Shown here one piece after another: positions 1-8,018 of a DNA stretch of 58,846 nt. Below the pieces are notes generated by a model that did no database searches, was not told the DNA's origin, and saw only the letters and a list, made by a program, of their open reading frames with translations. Within the stretch, counting starts at the first letter, position 1; each line of letters starts with the position of its first letter. The DNA is from an uncultured Ruminococcus sp. (GTDB taxonomy: Bacteria > Bacillota > Clostridia > Oscillospirales > Acutalibacteraceae), in the NCBI GenBank assembly GCA_902768825.1, contig CACXMR010000012.1:1-58846 (forward strand). Direction: 5' to 3'. The position numbers and the translations under genes were made by a program.

Positions 1-282
1 GAGCCTGAGACAAAGCCGGAAGTAGAAGAAGCTGCAGAAAAGACCGAGTCCGAGCCTGAGACAAAGCCGGAAGTAGAAGAAGCTGCAGAAAAGACCGAGA
101 CCGAGCCTGAGACAAAGCCGGAAGTAGAAGAAGCTGCAGAAAAGACCGAGACCGAGCCTGAGACAAAGCCGGAAGTAGAAGTTCCGACAGAAAAGACCGA
201 GACCGAGCCTGAGACAAAGCCGGAGATCGAAGAAGCTGCAGAAAAGACTGATACCGAGCCTGAGACAAAGCCGGAGGAAGAT
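1..282 (+). repeat. 51-bp in-frame tandem repeat (17-residue acidic units)
   Basis: Six units begin at 1, 52, 103, 154, 205 and 256; the last is incomplete. Each encodes a Glu/Lys/Pro-rich unit of the pattern EPETKPEVEEAAEKTE plus S or T. The array is in the frame of the MORN gene that follows and stays open, so it is part of that protein. The units are nearly identical in DNA, apart from a V-P-T variant in the fourth and an I-E variant in the fifth. This implies recent expansion or homogenisation. The array probably continues upstream of the window. Confidence 0.9.
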
Positions 283-2091
283 GAGTCCGGGGAAGAGGCT
301 GCCGAGCCTGTAGAGGATGCTATCTTTGGGGGAACGCAGAAAAAGCAGGAGCCTGCACCGTATGAGGGGTGTGACTTTGCAGGTGAGTGCCCCTATGAGT
401 CCAGCAGGAAGAAGCGCATTGATGCAGGCAGGAGGAGATATTATTATATCGGAGATATCGCTGACGACAAGCGCAGCGGCAGGGGACGCACCCTCATGTC
501 TAACGGTCAGACAGCTTATGAGGGAAGCTACCTCGATGACAAGCGGGACGGCTTTGGCGTGTATTATTATAAGTCCGGCAAGCTGTGCTATGCCGGGGGC
601 TGGAAGGACAACAAAAGAGACGGACTTGGAGCGGCGTTTTCACCTGCTGACGGCAGTGCTGTGGTGGGCAGATGGTCGGAGGATGTTTCCGTTGAGGTGG
701 CAGCTCATTTTGACAATGAGGGCAGACTGCTTTTTGCGGGCAGCGTAAAGAACGGCAGGAAAAACGGTGCAGGTATGTTTTATGACCCGGAAGGAAAGAC
801 CTATTTTGTAGGAAGGTTCCGTGACGGGGAATTTCTGGAGAGCGGCACCCAGTTCAGCATTGACGGAGATATGCTCTATACAGGCGGCTATAAGGACAAT
901 AAACGCTGCGGCGAGGGCACGTCCTATAATTCTGACGGTTCGGTGAGATATAAGGGGTGCTGGAAGGATAACAAGTATGATGGTGAGGGTACTCTCTATC
1001 TTGACGACGGCAGAAGGATATCCGGAACGTTTATGAGCGGCAAGGCTCACGGCGAATGTGTTTTGAAGGACAAAAGCGGCAGCGTGATCTATAAGGGCAG
1101 CTTTGCTGATGATAACTACAGCGGCAGCGGCAGATTGTTCTTCTTTGACGGAAGCTATGCTGAGGGAAGCTTTTTCGGCGGCGAGACTGACGGAGAGTTT
1201 AGGGAATACAGCCCCCAAAAGGAGCTTGTATACTCCGGCGACTGGACGAACAAACGCTCAGACGGCGCTCAGATAGGCTATAATGATAATCCTTGCTGCG
1301 GCAGAAACGGTCAGGGAGAGCTTTACAGCAAGGGCGTGCTTGTTTATAAGGGAGCCTTCAAAGACGGAAGGAGAGAGGGCTTCGGCACGGAGTATCGTGA
1401 CGGTCAGATTATCTACAAGGGTATGTGGAGCAAGGATCTCTACAACGGACTTGGTATGCTCTATAAGGATAAGGAGGTGCACTTCGTCGGGAGCTTTTCT
1501 GACGGAGAGATGGAGGGCAGGATCAACGAGGTCTCCGATCACCGTGTTGTCAGGAAATCCCTCTATCGCAGCAATGAGCTTGTCTACACCTGCGAATACT
1601 CCCCCAAGGGCGAGCTGCAGTATTACGGCAGCATTTCATCAGGCATGAGGAACGGTATGGGCTGTACCTTCCTTGCTAACTCGGAAAAGCAGTTTGAGGG
1701 TATTTTCCGCAGTAACGAGCCGGAAAAGCCTATGAAGGTGCTTTTCAAGGAGCTTGCTGAGCTTCCGCTGCCGGATGAGCTGAAGGGGACGGAATATGAG
1801 ACCTACCGTATCACGCCGGAATATCTGATCGAGAAAAGCATTTCCGTGGGTGAAACCACAGGCATATATACAGGCCGGCTGAAAAACGGGGTGCCTGACG
1901 GCAGCGGAACCATGCTTTATTCCGATCATCGCTATACGGGCATATTCTCAAAGGGCAAGCCTGAGGGAGAGGGGATAGTCTATATGCACGACGGCGAGGA
2001 ACACAAGGGATATTTCTCGGTGTCACCCTTCCCCGAAAGCAGGACAATGATCCTGGCGGATATAACATATTTCTATAAGGAAACAAACTGA
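1..2091 (+). CDS. MORN-repeat protein with acidic tandem-repeat N-terminal region (5' end outside window)
   Basis: The frame is open from base 1, so the true start lies upstream. After the Glu/Pro-rich array come about 560 residues rich in MORN units (Tyr-x-Gly followed by Gly-x-Gly), for example YEGSYLDDKRDGFGVYYY and YAGGWKDNKRDGLGAAF. MORN repeats form beta-hairpin ladders that bind lipids or proteins; in bacteria their targets are mostly unknown. No signal peptide can be judged because the N-terminus is missing. The gene ends 14 bp before the HAD phosphatase, which has its own ribosome binding site (GGGAGG), so the two may be co-transcribed. The low-complexity repeat could act as a spacer or a binding surface. 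The MORN call is firm; the function is unknown. Confidence 0.85.
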   Translation, partial: EPETKPEVEEAAEKTESEPETKPEVEEAAEKTETEPETKPEVEEAAEKTETEPETKPEVEVPTEKTETEPETKPEIEEAAEKTDTEPETKPEEDESGEEAAEPVEDAIFGGTQKKQEPAPYEGCDFAGECPYESSRKKRIDAGRRRYYYIGDIADDKRSGRGRTLMSNGQTAYEGSYLDDKRDGFGVYYYKSGKLCYAGGWKDNKRDGLGAAFSPADGSAVVGRWSEDVSVEVAAHFDNEGRLLFAGSVKNGRKNGAGMFYDPEGKTYFVGRFRDGEFLESGTQFSIDGDMLYTGGYKDNKRCGEGTSYNSDGSVRYKGCWKDNKYDGEGTLYLDDGRRISGTFMSGKAHGECVLKDKSGSVIYKGSFADDNYSGSGRLFFFDGSYAEGSFFGGETDGEFREYSPQKELVYSGDWTNKRSDGAQIGYNDNPCCGRNGQGELYSKGVLVYKGAFKDGRREGFGTEYRDGQIIYKGMWSKDLYNGLGMLYKDKEVHFVGSFSDGEMEGRINEVSDHRVVRKSLYRSNELVYTCEYSPKGELQYYGSISSGMRNGMGCTFLANSEKQFEGIFRSNEPEKPMKVLFKELAELPLPDELKGTEYETYRITPEYLIEKSISVGETTGIYTGRLKNGVPDGSGTMLYSDHRYTGIFSKGKPEGEGIVYMHDGEEHKGYFSVSPFPESRTMILADITYFYKETN

Positions 2092-2105
2092 CCGGGAGGA
2101 TTAGC

Positions 2106-2939
2106 ATGAAGACCCTATTTGTAAGTGATCTTGACGGGACCCTGCTCAACAGGCAGGCTCAGCTCACTGAAAACTCACGAAGTATTATCAGCTACCTTAT
2201 AAATGAGGGAATGCTGTTTACCATTGCCACAGCCAGGAGTCAGTCCGCCATAAAATACCTGAGCAGCCTTGACGTCAAGATACCCAGCATTCATCTCAAT
2301 GGTGTGCTTCTTTACGATTACAGCAAAAAAGGCTATATCGACTGTGTTTCAATGGATACCCCCACAGCTCAGGAGATCATAAGGATACTGAAATACTTTG
2401 ACAGGATGTCCTTTGTCTATAAGTTTGACAGCGACTGCGGTATCAACGTAGCCTTTGAGAGGCTAAGCAATGAGGTGGAGCGCAACTTTTTTGAGGTTAG
2501 AAAAACCGAGGACTATAAAAGCTTCCGTCAGGTGCAGGAAATAACCGCTACCGATGACGAAAAGATTATATATTTCACAATGGTGGATGAGTATGAACGG
2601 TTGCGTCCTATCTATGATGAGGTGTGCAAACTCCCAGGCGCAAAGGCGACCCTTTACAGCGATAACTATTCCGATATGTATTTCCTGGAGATATTCAGTG
2701 CAGCTGCAACCAAGGCATCGGGAGTAAATAAGCTAAAGGAGATGCTGGGCGCCGACAGGGTAGTAACCTTTGGCGACAACCTCAACGACCTTGAAATGCT
2801 GAGGGCGTCAGACTTCGGGATAGCTGTGGGTGATGCCGTGGAAGAGGTCAGGGAAAAGGCAGATCTGATCATAGGAGAAAGCACTGCTGACGGAGTAGCG
2901 GGCTTCCTGTTAGAGGCATTTGACAATGCCTGGTTCTGA
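2106..2939 (+). CDS. Cof-type HAD-superfamily phosphatase
   Basis: A 277-residue soluble protein. Motif I DLDGTLL (nucleophile Asp8, acid Asp10) is at the N-terminus and motif IV GDNLNDLEML lies near residue 222, followed by the GIAVGDAVEEV stretch typical of the Cof/YbjI subfamily with a C2 cap. These enzymes dephosphorylate small sugar phosphates, flavin or pyridoxal phosphates, and substrate cannot be read from sequence. The start ATG follows GGGAGGATTAGC, a good ribosome binding site. It is the last gene of the plus-strand unit and ends at a strong bidirectional terminator. Confidence 0.9.
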   Translation: MKTLFVSDLDGTLLNRQAQLTENSRSIISYLINEGMLFTIATARSQSAIKYLSSLDVKIPSIHLNGVLLYDYSKKGYIDCVSMDTPTAQEIIRILKYFDRMSFVYKFDSDCGINVAFERLSNEVERNFFEVRKTEDYKSFRQVQEITATDDEKIIYFTMVDEYERLRPIYDEVCKLPGAKATLYSDNYSDMYFLEIFSAAATKASGVNKLKEMLGADRVVTFGDNLNDLEMLRASDFGIAVGDAVEEVREKADLIIGESTADGVAGFLLEAFDNAWF

Positions 2940-2960
2940 AAACATAAGATTATAAAAAAC

Positions 2961-2990
2961 AGGCACGATGGTGATTGTTCCATCGTGCCT
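2961..2990. terminator. Bidirectional Rho-independent terminator
   Basis: An 11-bp perfect stem (AGGCACGATGG / CCATCGTGCCT) with an 8-base loop lies between the convergent HAD gene and acyltransferase gene. T-rich sequence follows on the plus side. The flanking A-run gives a U-run for minus-strand transcripts. Confidence 0.85.
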
Positions 2991-2995
2991 TTGTA

Positions 2996-4051
2996 TTATT
3001 GTCCTGCCTTGTCAGGTACTTTCTTTTTGAGAAATTTTCCGTCAATGAGGAAATCAACGCCCTTTTCGGCAAACCGGAACAGCAGTGCAAGAACTATTGT
3101 TGCGGCAAAGCAGGCGGAAAAATACAGATACTTGTTGGGGATGAAATCCTTGAGAATAATCATGGGTATTCGCTGGAGAATGTATATCTCAAAAACGTAT
3201 TTTCCCAGGAAGGAGAGGACGGGATTATAGAATCTGACCTTCAGGGACAGAGCTAAGAGAATGACTATCCCTGCCAGGACAAAGACCTCGTATGAGGTGA
3301 TCTTGCCCTTGTCTCTTGATGAGAATACTATTGCGGCAATACCGATGGTAGCAAAAATGATGTAATTCAGAACCCCTGAGGATATCCATTTCCTGAAGTG
3401 AGGCTCGATCAGGGCAAAGAACATTCCCACGAAATAGGAGATGACAGTGTTGTACCAGTATGGCTGCTTGAAGAAGGACATGGTTACTATAAAAGCAAGT
3501 GTCAGCAGCCCCATGATGTACATTCCTGCCTTGTAGTTCTTCCCCACAAAGCGGAAGCTGAAAAACGTCAGGATATACAGCACCAGCGTGTCAAAAATAT
3601 ACCAATTGCTGTTGCCTATGCCCTCCCATCCGAAGAAGGTGAGGAACACCACCATCAGTCTGTGCCTTTTTCCCATAATCAGGTTTGTGATAATGAAGAG
3701 AACAATAGCCATGGCAAAGTGGCTCCACACCTTCGGGAGACGCTTTGTGAGTATGGAATTGATATACGGCTTGCCCTTCTTTGTGATGGAAAGCATAATA
3801 CCGTAGCCCGAAAAGAACAAAAAGGGGACGACTATGAGCTGCCCGTTCCATTTTCCGATGGCGTCATAGATCATGTCTCCGTCTGAGAGCTTGATATAGC
3901 TCTTGAAGTGCTGCATGAAAACCAGCAGTACAAAAAAGCCGTTGATGCACTGGGTCTGCTTGTGGGAGATATAGTCAGGGTTGACTCCTTTTATAAAGAA
4001 CTTTGCGCCGATAAAGAAAACCGCAAGAAAGATGAAGAAAATGATGTCCAA
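2996..4051 (-). CDS. Membrane acyltransferase (acyltransferase-3-like)
   Basis: A polytopic membrane protein of about 351 residues with roughly ten hydrophobic segments. It resembles the acyltransferase-3/OafA-like fold that O-acylates cell-surface polysaccharides. Supporting features are an early FFVLLVFMQHF segment, where the family keeps a catalytic-type His in TM1, and an EIYILQRIPM segment near the C-terminus, as in many family members. I chose the TTG at 4051 because GGGGAGG sits 9 bases upstream; the upstream in-frame TTG at 4069 overlaps that ribosome binding site. The acceptor is unknown. No polysaccharide genes are adjacent. The specific substrate is not inferable. Confidence 0.75.
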   Translation of the reverse strand: MDIIFFIFLAVFFIGAKFFIKGVNPDYISHKQTQCINGFFVLLVFMQHFKSYIKLSDGDMIYDAIGKWNGQLIVVPFLFFSGYGIMLSITKKGKPYINSILTKRLPKVWSHFAMAIVLFIITNLIMGKRHRLMVVFLTFFGWEGIGNSNWYIFDTLVLYILTFFSFRFVGKNYKAGMYIMGLLTLAFIVTMSFFKQPYWYNTVISYFVGMFFALIEPHFRKWISSGVLNYIIFATIGIAAIVFSSRDKGKITSYEVFVLAGIVILLALSLKVRFYNPVLSFLGKYVFEIYILQRIPMIILKDFIPNKYLYFSACFAATIVLALLFRFAEKGVDFLIDGKFLKKKVPDKAGQ

Positions 4052-4079
4052 GCTTTCATTCCTCCCCAATTATAATACA

Positions 4080-4111
4080 GGCACGGCAAACCCAAGAGGG
4101 CTGACCGTGCC
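4080..4111 (-). terminator. Probable terminator of the pseudokinase gene
   Basis: Seven-bp stem GGCACGG/CCGTGCC with a long loop that holds a small CCC/GGG pairing. On the minus strand it is followed by TGTATTATAATT. The U-run is imperfect, so termination strength is uncertain. Confidence 0.55.
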
Positions 4112-4140
4112 GTGTTATCTGTTATAAGGACCTGTTCAGC

Positions 4141-5763
4141 TTAGGGCTCAGGACCTGTGCTGATATTGATGACCACCGTTGATCCGTAGCGCTCCTTGTC
4201 TCCGGCTGTGTGGCTGGTATAGCCTATGACCTTGCCGGCCTCTACTGTGTCACTGGAAACATACACACCCGAAGCTACAAAGCCCTGAGCGTTGAGTGCA
4301 CGCACAGCAGTCTCAACAGACTGACCTGCAATGATCGGAAGCTCTCTTTCTGCGGCTCCCATGCTGACGGTGACTACTATGGTAGCACCCTTACGGGCAC
4401 TGACGCCGGCCTCCGGACTCTGTGATTTGATAACACCCTGCTCTACCTTGTCGCTGATCTCGTCCTCGGTCTTGATTATGATGTAATCCGAGGTGCTGCT
4501 GATCTTTGCGATAAGGTCATCATATCTCTGACCCACAAGGTTGGGAATATAGATCATGTCCGGATCGTCAGGATTCACGATGGACTCCTCCTCAACATCC
4601 TCACTCTTGCCGCCGAGGAAGCTGGAAAAAGAATCCGGGTTGTTGGAGATCCAATAAATACCCGCTACGAGAAGAATGAGCAGGCAGGCAAGCACAGTCA
4701 GGATACCCCAGACAAAGCCGGGCACACCGTCCTTTTTGCGGGGGGCGTAATTCTCTGCTACCTCGCTCTGGATAGCATTTCTGTTTGCCTCGTTACGAAT
4801 AGCCTTGACCGTGGGTGCTGATGAAAGCTGGGTGCTCATTTCCTCAAAGGTGGCAATACGGTTAAGCTTCTGGACCTGCAGACCTCCTGCAAGAGCAGTG
4901 ACTATGTGAGGCGGCAGCCTTTTAAACACTGAGGTGGGGATGGAAAGCTTGCCGTCAGCCTTGCGGACATTGCTGTTTTCGGGCAGACGTCCGGTGAGGG
5001 CATAGAAGAGTGTTGCCGTAAAGCCGTAGACGTCAGTAGCCTCATCCAGCACGCCGATATCCTTATACTGCTCAGGGGCAGCGCAGCCATCCATAAGCTC
5101 GGCCTCAAAGAAACCTCCTGTCTGCCTCATCTCCTTCAGAGCAAAGTCCGTCAGTCTCAGCTTGCCTGAGGGAGTGACCACGAGGTTTTCGGGGGAGATC
5201 GCATAATGACCGATGCCTGCATTATGCAGTGCCGAGAGGGTAGTGATGAGCGGCATGAAGAGCGGTCTTGCCGTATTCCAGTCAATGCTGCCGTTTCTCC
5301 TGCCTATGTACTCCGTAAAGGGAATTGACTCATAATATTCCGAAACGGTATATGATACGCCGTTTTCGCTGAAAATATCAAAGATCGGCGCTATAGCCGT
5401 AAGCTCTCTGAGCCTTGCTATACTCCTGTAGTAGGAGAGGAACTCCTCGTTCAGCTTTTCAAACTGCTCCTCATAGCCTTCTCTGATGACAGCTTTTTTC
5501 TTGCCGCTTCTGCGTCCGCAGATTCCGGCAGGCATAAACTCACTGATGATAACAGGGGCGTTCATGGTCTTGCTGTAGCCTATATATTTTGCACCCTCTG
5601 CGTTATTGCTGAGTTTTTTTCCTACGACATAGTTGCCCTCCTGGAGCTCGGCGCCGAGAGGAATAAATGGTGCGTTCTGCACGGCGTCTCTGTCAAACCC
5701 GCAAATGGGGCAGATCCTTTCGCCATTATTATTTTTCATACAGCCCAAGCATAGCTGTGCCAT
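4141..5763 (-). CDS. Zn-ribbon / pseudokinase / transmembrane / two-PASTA protein
   Basis: A 540-residue protein. Residues 5-22 hold paired CxxC motifs (zinc ribbon). Residues 45-315 are a Ser/Thr kinase fold related to the family that carries VAIKEYFP and HRDISPDN. The VAIK lysine is replaced by Ser74, the HRD aspartate by Ala188 (sequence HYAISPEN), and DFG reads DFA at 206-208. Asn193 and an AAPEQY segment remain. One transmembrane helix spans about 350-372. Two extracellular PASTA domains lie at about 405-470 and 472-540. PASTA kinases (PrkC/StkP) sense muropeptides and lipid II; loss of catalytic residues argues for a receptor or scaffold role. The gene is monocistronic with its own promoter. 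Confidence 0.88.
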   Translation of the reverse strand: MAQLCLGCMKNNNGERICPICGFDRDAVQNAPFIPLGAELQEGNYVVGKKLSNNAEGAKYIGYSKTMNAPVIISEFMPAGICGRRSGKKKAVIREGYEEQFEKLNEEFLSYYRSIARLRELTAIAPIFDIFSENGVSYTVSEYYESIPFTEYIGRRNGSIDWNTARPLFMPLITTLSALHNAGIGHYAISPENLVVTPSGKLRLTDFALKEMRQTGGFFEAELMDGCAAPEQYKDIGVLDEATDVYGFTATLFYALTGRLPENSNVRKADGKLSIPTSVFKRLPPHIVTALAGGLQVQKLNRIATFEEMSTQLSSAPTVKAIRNEANRNAIQSEVAENYAPRKKDGVPGFVWGILTVLACLLILLVAGIYWISNNPDSFSSFLGGKSEDVEEESIVNPDDPDMIYIPNLVGQRYDDLIAKISSTSDYIIIKTEDEISDKVEQGVIKSQSPEAGVSARKGATIVVTVSMGAAERELPIIAGQSVETAVRALNAQGFVASGVYVSSDTVEAGKVIGYTSHTAGDKERYGSTVVINISTGPEP

Positions 5764-5840
5764 ATCATTACTCCGCCATTCTCCGTACCGATTTTGAAAA
5801 CAGGCGGCTGTACGGTTGACCTGCCTGATATATCTTATAA

Positions 5841-5870
5841 ATTATAGCACAAACAATATGTAAATTGCAA
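5841..5870 (-). promoter_or_regulatory. Sigma-A promoter of the PASTA pseudokinase
   Basis: On the minus strand TTGCAA, an 18-base spacer, and TATAAT lie about 75 bases upstream of the start codon. Confidence 0.65.
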
Positions 5871-6015
5871 GCTTTTGTGTCACTAAAATTAATGACGGAA
5901 ATGTAATTACTGGGGTTACCTTACGTTTCAGAGAAAAAACTCACCTCTCTCACAAAATAAGTCATTTTTTTATTGCTTAACAAAATTTTTCTATATTTGG
6001 TAGTGACTTTTAGGG

Positions 6016-6158
6016 TATAATATTTTATAATCTAATTGAGAGATATTTATCTGCTGTACTGTCCTTGTGGAGTATTGCCAAAACCAAGCACTCTCTGAAA
6101 CAGCAGTAATTATATCTACCAATGCGGTGTTATCACAGAATATTAAGGAGGAACTGAA
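6016..6158 (+). promoter_or_regulatory. Putative -10 element and ~130-nt leader of the membrane protein gene
   Basis: A TATAAT lies at 6016-6021 with only a weak -35. Between it and the ATG at 6159 is an unusually long leader containing a pairable CTGCTGT (6051-6057) and ACAGCAG (6100-6106). A good ribosome binding site AAGGAGGA comes just before the start. I do not recognise a riboswitch class here. The rest of 5871-6015 is AT-rich and I see no gene in it. Confidence 0.35.
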
Positions 6159-6842
6159 ATGAAATTTACTCATGCACAAAACGGGGTGAAGAAAATTTTT
6201 ACTGCCGAGATATTGAATCTTATCGCCCAGATATCTCTGGTACCTCTTCTGATTATCAGTATCCTGGGAATAGACGGTGAAGAATTATCCTCTGCCCTTG
6301 AAGAAAAGGCTCCCAAGTATCTTATTATCATACTGGTTCTTATACTTGCGGCTCTGGTTACCTTTGTTGTTGCCAACATAATCAGCATCATAGGTGTAGT
6401 CAAGGCATCCAAGGATGAGCCGTCCTTCCGCATAGCTCTTCTGGGAATAGTGACCGTTATTGTTTCAGCTGCCGCAGCTACCTTCTTGTCTAACTACGAC
6501 ACTGCATCGGCGGTGTGCACTACCGTATCACAGATAGCTTCCCTTGGAGTCACCTTCTTTATCATGCGGGGCATCAGGAATCTGGCTATCAGACTTGAGG
6601 ATGACGAGATGGAGATCAGGGGGGACAATTTTTTCAAATTATTCTTTATCCTTATTCTTGTCACAGCGGTAATGCGTTTTGTTTCAAAGGTGTTTACCAA
6701 TGAGGTCGGGACGGTTCTCTCTATCATCATGACTGTCCTGGCGGGTATTCTCACCATTATCCAGTATATACTTTACCTTTCCTATTTGAGCAAGTCCAGA
6801 AAAATGCTGGAAAAAGAGGTTCCGGAGCAGCCTGTTGACTAA
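6159..6842 (+). CDS. Polytopic membrane protein of unknown function
   Basis: 227 residues with about six hydrophobic helices (roughly 16-37, 53-78, 87-107, 115-135, 155-173 and 183-208) and short charged ends. No family motif is recognised. The start ATG follows AAGGAGGAACTGAA. It is a single-gene unit with a long leader and a strong terminator downstream. Codon use is like its neighbours. It could be a small integral membrane regulator or transporter subunit, but nothing visible supports either role. Confidence 0.7.
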   Translation: MKFTHAQNGVKKIFTAEILNLIAQISLVPLLIISILGIDGEELSSALEEKAPKYLIIILVLILAALVTFVVANIISIIGVVKASKDEPSFRIALLGIVTVIVSAAAATFLSNYDTASAVCTTVSQIASLGVTFFIMRGIRNLAIRLEDDEMEIRGDNFFKLFFILILVTAVMRFVSKVFTNEVGTVLSIIMTVLAGILTIIQYILYLSYLSKSRKMLEKEVPEQPVD

Positions 6843-6881
6843 AGCCACAGACTCTCGTTATACCATTACTGGCCTGTTATT

Positions 6882-6921
6882 GCTGCCCCAACGGCATTTA
6901 TTATCGGTTGGGGCAGCTTTT
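6882..6921 (+). terminator. Rho-independent terminator
   Basis: Eleven-bp perfect stem GCTGCCCCAAC/GTTGGGGCAGC followed by TTTTGTTTT, directly after the membrane protein gene. Confidence 0.88.
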
Positions 6922-6947
6922 GTTTTGCGGTAAATGCTCAGGGTTAA

Positions 6948-6976
6948 TTGACATTGTGCAGGGGATAGTTTATAAT
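6948..6976 (+). promoter_or_regulatory. Consensus sigma-A promoter
   Basis: TTGACA, a 17-base spacer and TATAAT: a perfect consensus promoter 48 bases upstream of the lipoprotein ATG. It suggests high constitutive expression. Confidence 0.85.
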
Positions 6977-7023
6977 TATTGCAGCGTTGCACGATTATTC
7001 GTCATAGAAAGGAAGTAACAACA

Positions 7024-7914
7024 ATGAGATCAAAGCTCAGGATAGTATTTGCGGCTTTATTGGCTGCTGCAATGATCGCCTGCATTGGAGCAGGCTGCGG
7101 CAAAAACGAAAACAAGCCCCAGGAAAGCTCCGCAGCATCGGCTGCTTCATCTGAGACATCCACCGAAAAAACCGAGAGCAGTGCTGAGTCCTCCGCAGAG
7201 AGTAAGGCTGAGTCTTCTGTCGAGAGCAAGACCGAATCGTCAGCTGATAGCTCGTCAGAGGTATCTGAGGCAAGCGCTGAGCAAAGCCCTGATGAGAGCT
7301 CAGAGGAGCCTTCTCAGGAGAGTCAGGAGGAGCCCTCGGAAGAATCCTCAGAGGAACCATCGGCTGAGCCGGAGCCTGAGGTGTCTACCATTGATCCGTC
7401 TGAGATAGTGGGCAGCTGGGAGTATAAATCAGGCGACAGCTATATGAAATTGGAGATAAATGAGGATAATAGTGTTGACCTCAGTGTTTATGAGGGCGGC
7501 GAAGCACTTTCCGGTAGGTGGGAAATAGACGCTGACAAGCTGATTATCTACGTTGCCGGCGGCCGCTCGGATTATACCCTTGACGGGGGCAGGCTTGTGT
7601 GCACAGACGGCAGCGGTGAGGATTTCACCAGGGCGGGCAGCTCAGGTGAACAGAGCCAGGAGGAAACGGGCTTTGATCCAGTAGGCCAGTGGGAATATAA
7701 TGCAGGATCCCAGTATATGAGCATGGTGCTTTATCAGGGCGGTTCGGCGACCCTGATGCTTGCCGACGGCACGACTGTTGAAGCTCAGTGGGAGTCAACA
7801 GAGAATAATAGGGTCACAGTCAGTGCAGGGGGCGGTTCTGCATCCTATATCTACAGTGACGGCATTCTCACAAATGTTGACGACCCGGGTGAGTTCTTCT
7901 CCCGTGTAGAATGA
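7024..7914 (+). CDS. Ser/Glu-rich linker lipoprotein with two repeated C-terminal domains
   Basis: 296 residues. The ATG at 7024 is chosen because GAAAGGAAG lies about 9 bases upstream; an upstream TTG at 6979 would add an implausible basic leader. A lipoprotein signal ends IGAGC, with the Cys as lipidation site. About 90 residues of a Ser/Glu/Pro-rich linker follow, apparently built from ESSAESKAE-like units, and probably span the wall. Two related domains of about 75 residues follow, starting VGSWEYKSGDSYM and VGQWEYNAGSQYM. Each reads as a small beta-strand domain, similar in plan to lipocalin-like or DUF modules in Ruminococcus lipoproteins. The lipoprotein at 45580-46440 has the same plan. 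Function is unknown. Confidence 0.8.
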   Translation: MRSKLRIVFAALLAAAMIACIGAGCGKNENKPQESSAASAASSETSTEKTESSAESSAESKAESSVESKTESSADSSSEVSEASAEQSPDESSEEPSQESQEEPSEESSEEPSAEPEPEVSTIDPSEIVGSWEYKSGDSYMKLEINEDNSVDLSVYEGGEALSGRWEIDADKLIIYVAGGRSDYTLDGGRLVCTDGSGEDFTRAGSSGEQSQEETGFDPVGQWEYNAGSQYMSMVLYQGGSATLMLADGTTVEAQWESTENNRVTVSAGGGSASYIYSDGILTNVDDPGEFFSRVE

Positions 7915-7963
7915 TTTTTCTTAGGGCTGATTCTGCCCATGGCAAAAGCATAGAAATAAAAGG

Positions 7964-7995
7964 GCGCAGTATCCGATAGTCTCGTGATACTGCGC
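7964..7995. terminator. Bidirectional terminator
   Basis: Ten-bp perfect stem GCGCAGTATC/GATACTGCGC between convergent genes. TTTTGTTTTTT follows on the plus strand and a U-rich CTTTTATTT on the minus strand. Confidence 0.85.
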
Positions 7996-8018
7996 TTTTG
8001 TTTTTTGTGCGGGAAAAT

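Noticed and set aside
1-282. Tandem array at the window start as a CRISPR
   Set aside because: Units are contiguous in-frame coding repeats with no spacers.
5991-6179. 62-residue minus-strand ORF in the 5764-6158 gap
   Set aside because: It overlaps the promoter and ribosome binding site of the plus-strand gene and has no ribosome binding site of its own.
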